A stretch of 64,000 nt of DNA, from contig OX637362.1 of the NCBI GenBank assembly GCA_951799405.1, forward strand, positions 7,456,703 to 7,520,702, in the 5' to 3' direction. Of this stretch, positions 32,837 through 42,410 are shown one piece after another. Each line of letters starts with the position of its first letter. Within the stretch, counting starts at the first letter, position 1. A program made the translations under genes and the position numbers. The notes under the pieces were generated by a model. That model was not told the DNA's origin, searched no databases, and saw only the letters and a list, made by a program, of their open reading frames with translations. The stretch comes from Agapetus fuscipes (taxonomy: Eukaryota > Arthropoda > Insecta > Trichoptera > Glossosomatidae).

Positions 32837-32879
32837 TGTGGGTACAAAGTGTTGCTAGAAAACAACAAAATTACTCATA

Positions 32880-33214
32880 CGCAACGCAAAACGCAACTAA
32901 GCTACACATTTAGTGTAACTTCTTGCCGCGTTATCCCCAAAGGGGTCGCATGTGGCGAGTTGAACCTATTTATTGTTACAGGTAAGGGGGCCGGCCTTAC
33001 GCCAACCACTTCAGTTGAAGTGGAGGTTTCCCAGCTCCCGAGAGTGCTGGTACTCATTTCTTGTGAAGGCTGAGTAAACCTTACGGGATTTTATTATGGG
33101 GTTTGAAATAAACACCGAAACGGGAAATCATTTCTGACACCCTCGGTGGGATTTGAACCCGAGCTTTCGGCATGGAATGCAAGCACTCTACCACCTGAGT
33201 TATCGACCGGACAA
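32880..33214 (-). repeat. SINE1, full-length, 43-bp flanking repeats
   Basis: Complete minus copy from the 3' end GCAACGCAAAACGCAACTAA to the head GAGTTATCGACCGGAC. The flanks 32837-32879 and 33215-33257 (starting TGTGGGTACAAAGTGTTGCT) are direct repeats of 43 bp with one mismatch, which sets the exact ends of the element. Confidence 0.85.
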
Positions 33215-33257
33215 TGTGGGTACAAAGTGTTGCTAGAAAATAACAAAATTACTCATA

Positions 33258-33748
33258 ATGGATGCAAATTATATGAAAAGTGTAAAGTTTATTTGATTGA
33301 CCATCAAAACATCACTGATTTAATTATCTCCCTTTTATATAATACTGTAAACACTGGGTGAGAGTAATAAAGGATAAACAGTTATCAGTGCCTGTAGTAC
33401 CATACTGTACCCGAGTATACTGTAAACCGAAAAATGTATAGAAGATAAAACAGTGCCTCTAATGTGTGTTTAAGTTTTCATACATATTTTCTATTTACAC
33501 GATGGTTGAGTATTCATGCAATGTTGTATACTCGGGTTGTTTATACCAGATAATTAAATATTTGTATGAGAGTACAAAAAAGATATATATTAATGTGAAA
33601 CAGGCAGAACATTATACAAATAAAAGTCTTATAACACGATGGTATGAAAGCCAGAAGAAAGCACCAATTTCGTATTCTAAAATATACGGATTTGGTTTTT
33701 AAGCTCAATTCTATGTTACAGCATCTGAACCAAAAATAACAGTGATAG
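33258..33748. other. No recognised feature
   Basis: Two overlapping frames of 73-78 codons (about 33466-33762) lie on opposite strands without motifs. Confidence 0.3.
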
Positions 33749-33800
33749 CAACTAAGCTGCACATAACGTGCAATTTCTATAGACGATATCCCTGAAGGGA
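33749..33800 (-). repeat. SINE1 3' end scrap, minus
   Basis: GCAACTAAGCTGCACATAAC, then ATATCCCTGAAGGG. Confidence 0.5.
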
Positions 33801-33840
33801 AATATTAAATTATTTTGTGTAATATCTAAAGGGACGATAC

Positions 33841-34095
33841 GATGATGATGATGAATGAATCATTTGACTTTTTCATTGCTTCCGTTTCGTGATATTGTTA
33901 CTGCAAGGGCTTTAAAAGATTTGGTGAAAAATTTGGTCCTGAAATGGTTCTTAAAGTGACTGCTGTCGGCAATCTTTTGAACCACAGGTGGCACCAAGTT
34001 TCATACCCTTGGAGCCGCCACTGCAAACGCACACTCACCAAACACTGTTGTAGATGTGCGCAGAGTCATTGATCGAAGTTGTTGTCCATGAAAAT
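33841..34095 (-). pseudogene. CR1-like LINE 3' remnant, minus
   Basis: ATGATGATGATGAATG tail at the left, then TTCCGTTTCGTGATATTG and CCGCCACTGCAAACGCACAC. Closest to the piece at 20820-21025. Confidence 0.55.
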
Positions 34096-34137
34096 AATGA
34101 TTGTGTTTATAATCTAGAAAGATTAAGTCTCACAGGA

Positions 34138-34447
34138 AGCGTTTTTAATGCGCGTCAAGGCATCAATGTTAAAGCGCCGTAACGTCGCGTACTTTGTATA
34201 TGAACGGCTTCGAAGCAAATCATTCGTCGTCACTGGTTTTTGAGTATTTTTTCGCATTTGCAAAAAAAAACGCCTGGCATCACAAAAAAATGTAACAATA
34301 TACAACGCGACGTCCTGACGCAGCGTCATAGTGTCACTTACTCGTAGCGCGTTTGCTCTGTTTGACATATTCTGTTCAACACAGCGCAGCGCTATAGCGC
34401 AACGCTAGTCCGGAAGATTTTAGAGCCTTGACGCGCGCTAAAACGCT
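34138..34447. mobile_element. MITE, 310 bp, inverted ends
   Basis: The left end AGCGTTTTTAATGCGCGTCA and the right end (complement AGCGTTTTAGCGCGCGTCAA) match over about 25 bp. The inside is rich in GCGT/ACGC words. No target duplication could be fixed and no coding frame fits, so the superfamily is open. Confidence 0.65.
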
Positions 34448-34689
34448 ATTTACATTTAGGAGAACACATATATTAGAAAGCGTTTCATGTTTCCAGATGA
34501 TCCTGTAATAATAAGAGGAACTTCATATATTAGTAAGAAAGCCACTACCTAAATTAGGAATTTTCATTGTACTTCCGTAGAACTCTCCGGTTATTTTTTT
34601 TAATGAAACAAAAATAAATAAAATGCATAATTTTACACAGCGCTCCCTTTATTCGCAGTCCCTCTAATTATCACGTGGAGAGCCTCGTT

Positions 34690-35130
34690 TACAATTTAAG
34701 TCTGGGACCGCCATTTTTCCAGCCAGAGTTGATTGTTATACCTTTGAAAGCTCATCATAGCGGGAGCCGAGTATAGCATAGCGTAGTAACGGCCAACGAT
34801 ACTAAAGGAACGAAATGACGAGTGTTGAGTCTTTACACACTCAAGGTCAAATATAAAGCCGAAAGCAACTAAGCTACACATATAGTGTAATAAAGGAGGA
34901 AGACTGGAGCGGACTACAACTCGCAGAAAATTAAAGTTGGGGTTTTTAACACGCCATATATTTGTCAAAATTTACAAGCGCTGGCACCACAACCTTCTTG
35001 ATCGGAGGTTGGTACAACAGAGAGAGAGCTTACATACAAAATGACAGAACACACTAAAACGTCTTCTTTTTCTTTGTACTTCTGATGGCTATTATAGCTT
35101 TCTTTGTAGTTTGACCAACTGTCAGGCTAA
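34690..35130. repeat. Dispersed repeat R6, first copy
   Basis: GGAGGTTGGTACAACAGAGA (35004 on) through CATACAAAATGACAG to AACTGTCAGGCTAAATTC recurs at 38240-38380 and partly at 37640-37780. A SINE1 scrap (AAGCTACACATATAGTGTAA) lies at about 34871-34890. Class unknown. Confidence 0.5.
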
Positions 35131-35146
35131 ATTCAGATCAGCATCT

Positions 35147-35450
35147 AAGCTACACGTATAGTGTAACTTCCTGCCGCACTATCCCCAAAGGGTTTCGCAT
35201 GTGTCGAATGGAACCTATTTATTTTTAAAGGTAAGGGGGCCGCCGGCCTTACGCAAACCACTTCAGTTGGAGTGGGGGTTTCGCAACTCCCGGAAGGGCT
35301 GGTACTATTTTTTTGCAAAAGGCTGAGTAAACCTTGCCGGTATTTTATTTTGGGGTTTGAAATAAATACCGAAACGGGAAATCATTTCTGACACCCTAGG
35401 CGGGATTTGAACCCGAGCTCACGGCATGGAATGCAAGCACTCTACCAACT
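35147..35450 (-). repeat. SINE1, minus, split by CR1-like insertion
   Basis: Complete body and B box; the head stops at CTACCAACTGAG (35450) and resumes as CTATCGAC at 35929. The intervening 478 bp is a CR1-like LINE end. Confidence 0.8.
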
Positions 35451-35928
35451 GAGATGATGATGATGAGTTGATGATTTCTTTATAGCGCCGTTTCGTGATG
35501 TAGTCACTCCAAGGGCGCTGGTGCAAACGATGCCAGAAATTTGCTTGTCTTCAGTGCATTCCGGAACTTTCCATGGTCCTCTAGCTCTCTCACATGATGT
35601 GGCAGGTGGTTCCAGGCCAGAGGGCCAGTAACTGCAAATGCACGCTCTCCAAACACTGTGTTAACTCTTCTTACAGGTTCTTCAATCCTTGATTTGGCTC
35701 CAGTCTCAGCTGAGCGCAGTGTTAGGCTTTTTTTGCCGAGGGTGACTGGTTTGATTAAATCAGCGAGATATTTGGGTGTTTTTCCAAATAAAGCTTTGTG
35801 GACCATCGTGCACACTTTGAACTCGATGCGCTCCGGTATACGGAGCCAGTGAAGCTTGTGGAGAAGAGGAGTAATGTGTGTGAATTTCGACTGACCAGCA
35901 ATCATGCGAGCGCACGCATTTACAACCT
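35451..35928 (-). mobile_element. CR1-like LINE, 5'-truncated, inside SINE1
   Basis: The LINE 3' end is at the left, closed by ATGATGATGATGAGTTGATG, a trinucleotide-type tail as in CR1/L2 elements. The ORF2 end follows on the minus strand. It sits exactly within the SINE1 tRNA head, so the SINE is older. No clean target duplication seen. Confidence 0.75.
35504..35905 (-). pseudogene. CR1-like ORF2 C-terminal fragment
   Basis: 133 codons, uninterrupted. Motifs in order: THITPLLHKLHWLRIPERI, KALFGKTPKYLADLI, TLRSAETGAKSRI, VFGERAFAVTGPLAWNHLP. These are the conserved blocks after the reverse transcriptase of CR1/L2-like elements. The open frame suggests a fairly recent insertion compared with the copies at 20820, 30310 and 33841. 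Without the enzyme domains it is inert. Confidence 0.75.
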
Positions 35929-35940
35929 AGCTATCGACTA

Positions 35941-36510
35941 TAAATTATTATGAACACTGAAGGCCATACATCTAAATTTGGTAGCGTCTCGTTGTATGTA
36001 GCTCGTTGAGAAGTTGGCTACGCAAGATCCATGTGATGTTGCGTCCACCTGATTAGTGACATGACTAACTGGCGTTACAGCTTCCTTTGCCACACATTAG
36101 CCCCCAGCTCTGCGCATACACGTGGCCAGTGTGATTGCTCTAACGACGCGCGTGACCAAAATACCTGCAGCATTGCCTGTGTGATCAGAGCACAGCTTTA
36201 CATGCAGTCATACAGGAACGCAATGCAAAAACGGCAGGTGTAAATTAACTGCTACAATGCGAGAGTAAAAAAAAACTAGATTTTTTGTTTTCACGCCAAA
36301 ACAAAACATATCTACTATTTTTCACACTTCTTCTTCTTCTGCTACCTCAGCCTTTCTCAGTCTACTTCTGGACACAGGCCTCCTCCAATCCTCTCTGGAC
36401 GATCCTTTTCGGCCACCAATCATGATCTTGCCTTGCGACGTGACCAGCTGAGTGAATTTTCAAGAAACTAAAAAAAAGTGTTCAAATAATACTTCAATAA
36501 TTATGGTATA
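35941..36510. other. No recognised feature
   Basis: Slightly GC-richer stretch at 36050-36240 without motif. Confidence 0.35.
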
Positions 36511-36606
36511 TGTTGGTATGAGGCTGACCCGCATACTATAAAAAATGGTTCAATTTACCAAATTTCCCCTATTTTCAGGGAAGGTTGGCAAAAGATATGC
36601 CGATAT
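36511..36606 (+). repeat. R1 fragment
   Basis: TATGTTGGTATGAGGCTGAC, then AAAAAATGGTTCAATTTACC and TTTTCAGGGAAGGTTGGCAA; the 3' part is lost. Confidence 0.6.
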
Positions 36607-36973
36607 TATTATGAAAATATGTTTTTACACATATCTTTTATCTCCTTTATTTATTTATTTTTTGTCGCATGCTTTTCTATATAGTTATCAATTATTTAAG
36701 ATGTCACCTATATGTACAAGTACTAATATTTTACTTTAAGATAGAGATCGGAACATAGAAAAGAGCACGTAAATAAAACTCGTCGTTTGGCCGGATTACT
36801 TCCAAATCTTACCGCCAGAGGCGCTAGTTTCTCATACATAAAAATCTTTATATCTGTCAAATCCTTTGGGGGTAAGAATTCTAAACTGTTGTTGCATGAT
36901 GTAAGCAAGTCGTTTTATTGCAAAATTGTATAATACACCTACTAAATTGGATGAATCGAAATAATTTAGAATT

Positions 36974-37234
36974 CATTGACTTATAGGTGCGTATGCGGCT
37001 GACCACCAATGCTGTAGAAAATGGTTCACTTTGCCAATGTCGCCCCTGTTTCAGGAAAGGTCGGCAGAAGTTGCAATGTGTATGTCTATTTGTTACTTGT
37101 TTTTCTTATGTTGTAGGTTCACATGCGGCATACGCAGGCGCGAACTTGTGCGTGTCTGTTTGTGAGAATGCATGTCATGTGCATCCTCAATGATACATAT
37201 CTTTGCAACTTAGATTAGATTACATAGATTAGAT
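36974..37234 (+). repeat. R1 copy, type B
   Basis: CATTGACTTATAGGTGCGTA start; complete with a TTAGATTAGATTACATAGATT tail region near 37210-37234. Confidence 0.7.
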
Positions 37235-37275
37235 GCAATTTTTTGCTTGGATTAAAGAAATCAATCTATTGCTAT

Positions 37276-37335
37276 CTAATCTAAGTTGCAAAATATATCT
37301 ACCTAACATTAGAGATTCACATTATATGCATTTAA
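37276..37335 (-). repeat. R1 tail fragment, minus
   Basis: ATCTAATCTAAGTTGCAAAA and GAGATTCACATTATATGCAT: the last 60 bp of a type B R1, tail-to-tail with the previous copy. Confidence 0.6.
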
Positions 37336-37639
37336 TTCTTCGAATCACCGTTTTCAATTTGACGTGCTCATTTTAATGTGCAAGCAATTAATCTTTAAAG
37401 TAAATTCACACCAATGAATAGGTTACACCTCTAATATCAGGATTTATGTGTATTTGTTTGTGTTATTTCAAGTAAAAATTATAAATTGTTAATCTTATCT
37501 TTGACATGCGGAATATCGATGAAATGCTGTAAACTTGAAAACAACCCTGATTATCGGGAATTGACTATGGATGCCGTCCATAGAGCAATAGAGTATAATT
37601 ATTATTACTTGGTAGGAATCCGGTCGGGGATTGGGAATC
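37336..37639. other. No recognised feature
   Basis: AT-rich; nothing recognised. Confidence 0.3.
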
Positions 37640-38380
37640 AGGATAAAGGAGAAACACCGGAGAGGACTACATTTCCCAGAAATCAAAGTCGTTGTTTTTA
37701 ACACGTCATAATATATTGGTTAAATGTACACACTCCACAACCCAACCTTTTTGGTCGAAGGTCGGTACAACCATGAAGATATAATTCAATGGACGGGCTA
37801 TGAATGTGATTTAGTTCCAACCAACATGAGGCAGCGTCTTTGACACTATACATTGTTTATAATGCTGTCTCGCTCACGACATATGAAAGGCTTTTATAAT
37901 TTTCTCTGCATCGCTACATCATCGCTAATTCTAAAAATAGCTGTCACTTTTGCGAGCAAAATATATCGACAAATGAAAAATCTTTTTTTTAACGTAATCA
38001 TGTAAAATAGTTTTTAAGTGAAATATTATTCCACATTTTTTACAACATTTATTTTCATTTGTTGGCACGTTTAGAAAATACCCAGTTTCGCATTTATATG
38101 ATTTTTTTTTCCAATTAGGTAACACACCTGTTGACAGTTGAAAGGTTACCGATAGACTGAATTTGGATTTTTGTATGATGAGTGGGTTAGCGCATTTCTA
38201 ATTCTCAAAGGATTGATTTCTTAGCCCGTCCAGATCTTATATGTCGATGGGTACAACAGAGAAAGATCTTGCATACAAAAATGACAGACGCCACAGAAAC
38301 TCCTTCATTTTCTATTACATTTTTATAGCTATTAGAGCTATATTCTTTTTAGTTTGAAAAACTGTCAGGCTAAATTCGAC
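37640..38380. repeat. R6 copies around a possible TIR insert
   Basis: Flanks 37640-37780 and 38240-38380 match R6 (see 34690). Between them, GGACGGGCTA at about 37792 and its complement TAGCCCGTCC at about 38222 may be short inverted ends of a ~440-bp insert. No target duplication confirmed. Confidence 0.4.
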
Positions 38381-38766
38381 GTCATATAGCCGAGGGATAT
38401 TTAGAATTTTCGGACCTCATTGTTTTGCCCATATTTTCAGTTCATGCTGAGTTACTTGTTTAAGCATTACACGTGCGTTATGATAATAACAACATACCGC
38501 AGTGAGAGGTCCTAATAACGCGCCCAGTCCATAGTAATTAGCAGAGGTGAATGTGAAGTAGGACCGGCCGGACTATGTAGGTATTCCATACTCGGCCTGT
38601 CCGTCTGTGTACGCCAGACAATGGAGGGTTCAACTGAATTATTTTAGTTTTTGGGCGTCAAAACCTATAACGTTTTTTTTAATTCGATGCGTATTCAATA
38701 AAAAAACTATGTAAAAAAAATTACAAATATAAAACATGACTATTTTTGTAACGGAATTTTTAAAAG

Positions 38767-39022
38767 TGTGGTCAATAGCTCAGTCGGTAGAATGCTTGTA
38801 TTCCATGCCGAGAGCTCGGGTTCAATCTACACCAAGGGTATCAGAAATGATTACCCCTTTCGGTGGTGTTTAATTTCAAACCCCGCAATTAATATACCAG
38901 CAAGGTTTATTCAGCCTTCACAAGAAATGAGAGGCAGCCCTCTTAGGAGTTGAGAAGCCGGTACTGTAAACGAAGTGGTTAGTGAAAGGCCGGTCCTCTC
39001 GCCTGTGAAAATAAATAAGTTC
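38767..39022 (+). repeat. SINE1 copy, decayed 3' end
   Basis: A box TAGCTCAGTCGGTAGAAT, B-box relative GGTTCAATCTACACC, body to AAATAAATAAGTTCCAC; the final 60 bp are missing. Confidence 0.75.
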
Positions 39023-39854
39023 CACAAAACAGTTTTTTTTAAAGATATTTCAAAACGAAATGTCTTTTGATTCGTGCGGCCTTCCCAATGGAGTATGTCA
39101 GTCGAAAATGAATTATTATGCCAGTTTTTCTTCTAATTAAAAATTAAAAGAGCGGCAAGTCTTCTTCAGCCTTCATAAGAAAAGAGGACCGACACGTGAG
39201 TGGTTTCTCTTTTTTGAAAAAAAAGAGCATTTGACTTAATACAAGATGCATCCCTTCACAGTTTAAAAACAGAATCGAGCCAAAATTAAGACTTAATGAA
39301 TCCACAAGAAAGTTTAAGTACCAGAAACGCTTTTCTGCTAAACTCCTTACACTTTGGGTATTAATTGAAGTCGGAGCATGCTAGCGCTTGCGAAAGAGCT
39401 CCATAGATTAAAAAAAAAATCGGTACACCTTAATTTTGGACACAAATCGAGATCACGTCGCCTTAAGGTCGTAAGGATTTTTTGAATAGCGCTTCAGGCC
39501 TTTAGGGCGCTATTTTCTCGTAAAGTCGGCCTTGGCGTAGAACAATAATAATTAATTATTGGTCCAAATGATTCTGTTCACGCGGATTTGCCGCCTAGGT
39601 AATGAAATCTATAACTCTAATTCATCCAGCAACGCCGTTTCAATTAAAATGGAAACAATATTAGCCAAGATTAGTGCTTCACTCCGCCGCTCCGTGCGGA
39701 CCAGGGACGTCATGGTTGTAATATTTCGGATACGAAAAAGGATATGAAAATAATATTATATCGGTTTCGGATTCGGATATGGAATTATTTCGGAGAATTC
39801 CGGCTACGGATATAAGGTTTATAAAAATATATATATAATGTATAATCTAAGCTT
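39023..39854. other. No recognised gene
   Basis: CGGATAT-type short words recur at 39720-39810 and again at 41090-41170. No coding motif. Confidence 0.35.
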
Positions 39855-39925
39855 TTTTAAGGAAGCCTGTGTGCGAGACTCCCTAAATTCAAGAGACTCT
39901 AGGGGTCTACGACACTTGTTGTGGT
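39855..39925 (-). repeat. SINE2 A-tail scrap, minus
   Basis: GTGCGAGACTCCCTAAATTC and GAGACTCTAGGGGTCTACGA match the SINE2 A tail on the minus strand. Confidence 0.6.
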
Positions 39926-39981
39926 GATTTATTAATGAATTATTATTATTAAGTGGCGAAGATGTAGTAATATTTAATTTT

Positions 39982-40117
39982 CATATTAAATGCATGCCCA
40001 CAAACAAACACGCGTAAGATTGCGCTTACAAATGCTACATGTGTACTAACAAATTAAAATCCAAACCGCAAATGAACATAAGCCCTGCAACTTTTGCCGA
40101 CCTTTCCTGAAACAGGG
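39982..40117 (-). repeat. R1 fragment, type A, minus
   Basis: AACATAAGCCCTGCAACTTT and GACCTTTCCTGAAACAGGGG at the right edge, where the MULE-like element's target site begins. Confidence 0.65.
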
Positions 40118-40126
40118 GTCCGGGAT

Positions 40127-40732
40127 GCGTGTTCCCATTCCACCACGCAAAAGGAATGATCACTCACACATGCACACGGAAGTATTGCAGATGAGTGAAC
40201 CTAGCTGAAAACCAACTGTTATCAAATAGCTATATACTGGCACACAAGCAATTTAATGCACATACACAGTTATGAGTGTTGAAAATTGATAAATAAGACA
40301 GCTGGATTACATTTAATGAAAAGTTGAAGTTTTTTTATTTAATTTCTATATAAATGACTCTTGAAAATGACGACAGTCGAATGTACTCGAGGATAAAATA
40401 ACAAATATTAAAAAAAGAAAAATACTTACGTTTTATAAGAAATTCAATAGATGAAGATGAATTTTCACTAAGTAAATGCACAAACCTTTATAAGTTAAAG
40501 GTATTTCGTTTCGATATCGAGGTAGAATTGAATTCTAGCCCAATGTAATGAATTCGCTGCAGATTGTATTAAAAACTTTATAAAATTGGATCAGCAATTT
40601 GAAAAAATCGAAAGTTCACCAAAAACAGCACGAAAATGTTCTCGAAAAGCAAAAATATATTTACTAGTAACAGTGAAACCCGTGTGCATGTGTGAGTGAT
40701 CATTCCTTTTGCGTTGTGGAATGGGAACACGC
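40127..40732. mobile_element. MULE-like element, 606 bp, 9-bp TSD
   Basis: Terminal inverted repeats of 53 bp with one mismatch (start GCGTGTTCCCATTCCAC) are flanked by perfect GTCCGGGAT duplications at 40118-40126 and 40733-40741. A 9-bp duplication with long inverted ends fits Mutator-like elements. No transposase; the inside is AT-rich. Confidence 0.8.
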
Positions 40733-40737
40733 GTCCG

Positions 40738-40807
40738 GGATCGCATGTGATGATTCGGGACCTAATTATTTTTACGGGTAAGGAGGCCAGCCTCACGCCA
40801 ACCATTT
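40738..40807 (-). repeat. SINE1 fragment, minus
   Basis: GCATGTGATGATTCGGGACC, then TTTTTACGGGTAAGGAGGCC and CACGCCAACC. Confidence 0.6.
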
Positions 40808-40853
40808 AAATCACTTGAAGAGGAGAATAAATTAAATAATGAAAAAAACAATT

Positions 40854-41012
40854 AACTAATAGGTTGGTAAGAAGCTAAGCCACCATGCTGTAAGACTTGG
40901 TTTAATTTGTCAATGCCACTGGGGTTTAAGGGCAAGGCGACAGGATTTCCAAAGCTTATGTTCATTTGAGGTTTGGTTTGTAAGTATATATTTGCAACTT
41001 GAATTAGAGGTC
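40854..41012 (+). repeat. R1 copy, diverged
   Basis: AACTAATAGGTTGGTAAGAA, then CATGCTGTAAGACTTGGTTT, ending TATATTTGCAACTTGAATTA. Confidence 0.6.
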
Positions 41013-41362
41013 ATAGTTTATAGAATATCGTTATTAAATAAAAATATAGCATTCATTATTTATATTTATTATACGAAATTATTTGAAACGTTTATATCGG
41101 TTGCGGTTAAGGACGTGGATATTTTTATTTATTTCGAATATCTGATATTCGGTTACGGATACGGATATCCATAGCATCCCTAGTGCGGGCCGCCTAAATG
41201 TATATCTCTCGTCGTTTCTAAATGTATGTACATCTCTCATCATTTCTAGTTTAATCATAATCGCATTCCGACTAACTCATATACACACAAAGGTACACAA
41301 GTGATTACCGAACTAATATATTGGGAATTATTTCCTGTGATTATAAAGGCGATCAGGTGTGG
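41013..41362. other. No recognised feature
   Basis: Contains CGGATAT words shared with 39720-39810 only. Confidence 0.3.
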
Positions 41363-41690
41363 ACGGACCAAATTTCGGAATTAGGGAATGGATGGGATAT
41401 CCAGATCCTGTAAGAAAAAGTTTATGACTCTGGATGAAATGAAAGAAATACTCGTATGGAGGGACCGATAAAAATAACCTTTATCTCAGAGTGTTGACAT
41501 CTACGACTTTTTTCTCTACGAAATTTTAAATTTCTATGTTCATTATTATTTCGTATTTCCAGGGTTTTTTTTTTCATTTATTGTATGTTTTTACTCAGTT
41601 CACAATGTCTCTTATAAATTAGTTATTTGACCAATAAGGTGGTATGAGGCTGACCACCAATATTCACTGAATAAATTGGTAAAAAATGCA
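41363..41690 (+). mobile_element. LINE-A 3' end, decayed
   Basis: GGACGGACCAAATTTCGGAA and TTTATGACTCTGGATGAAAT are the ORF2 end. The UTR and a short R1 start (GGTGGTATGAGGCTGACCAC at about 41639) follow. Confidence 0.65.
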
Positions 41691-41774
41691 CTTCAAGACT
41701 GAAAGAAATGGCGATGGTAGAGTCTAAAGATTTTGTAATTTGGAATGTTATTATTTATTCATAACATGTAACGC

Positions 41775-42087
41775 AAAAATAGCGCAACCAAGCTGCACAT
41801 ATACAGCTACTTCTTATCACGTTGTCACAAATTGGTCGCAATAGCTGATGAAACCTATGTATTTTTTAAGATAAGTTGGCCGGTCTTTCACCAACCATTT
41901 CAGTTGAATTGGGGAGTTCTTTGCTCGTTCTCATTTATTGTGAAGACTGAGTAAACCTTGTCACTTTTTTATATATTTTGGGCTCTAAAATAAACACTAA
42001 ACAGGAATCATCTCTTACTCTCTGATCTGTCGAGACCGAGCTCTCGGCATGAATTCAAGCATTATACCAACGGAGCTATCGGCCGGA
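41775..42087 (-). repeat. SINE1, minus, diverged
   Basis: 3' end GCGCAACCAAGCTGCACATA, body CCATTTCAGTTGAATTGGGG, head CAACGGAGCTATCGGCCGGA. Confidence 0.7.
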
Positions 42088-42089
42088 CA

Positions 42090-42410
42090 TCTATAATAAT
42101 CTATAGTCTAAATTGCTAAGATGTATTACATTTAAGATTTATATTGCATGCATTACCACAGGCACACATGTGTAAGTTTGCGCTTACACATGCCGCTTAC
42201 ACCACTGCGGCACTACAACAAGTGTCATAGACCCCTAGAGTCTCTAGAATCTAGGGAGTCTCCCGCACAAGATTTCTTACAAAAAAAATGTAGATTCACA
42301 ACATCGAAAACCCTTTATCAAATGAACATAGACCCTTCAACTCTTGCCGACCTTCCCTGAAACAGAGGTAACATTGGCAAAGAGATTTTTTTACACTATG
42401 GGTGGTCAGT
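42090..42410 (-). repeat. R1, type B, twice interrupted, minus
   Basis: The R1 copy is split by a SINE2 tail scrap (about 42188-42288) and then by the 2.25-kb transposon at 42411. Its first bases resume at 44659-44695 (GTGGTCAGCCTCATACCAAC). Confidence 0.75.
42188..42288 (+). repeat. SINE2 A-tail scrap inside R1
   Basis: CACCACTGCGGCACTACAAC through CTAGGGAGTCTCCCGCACAA to an A run. Confidence 0.7.
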
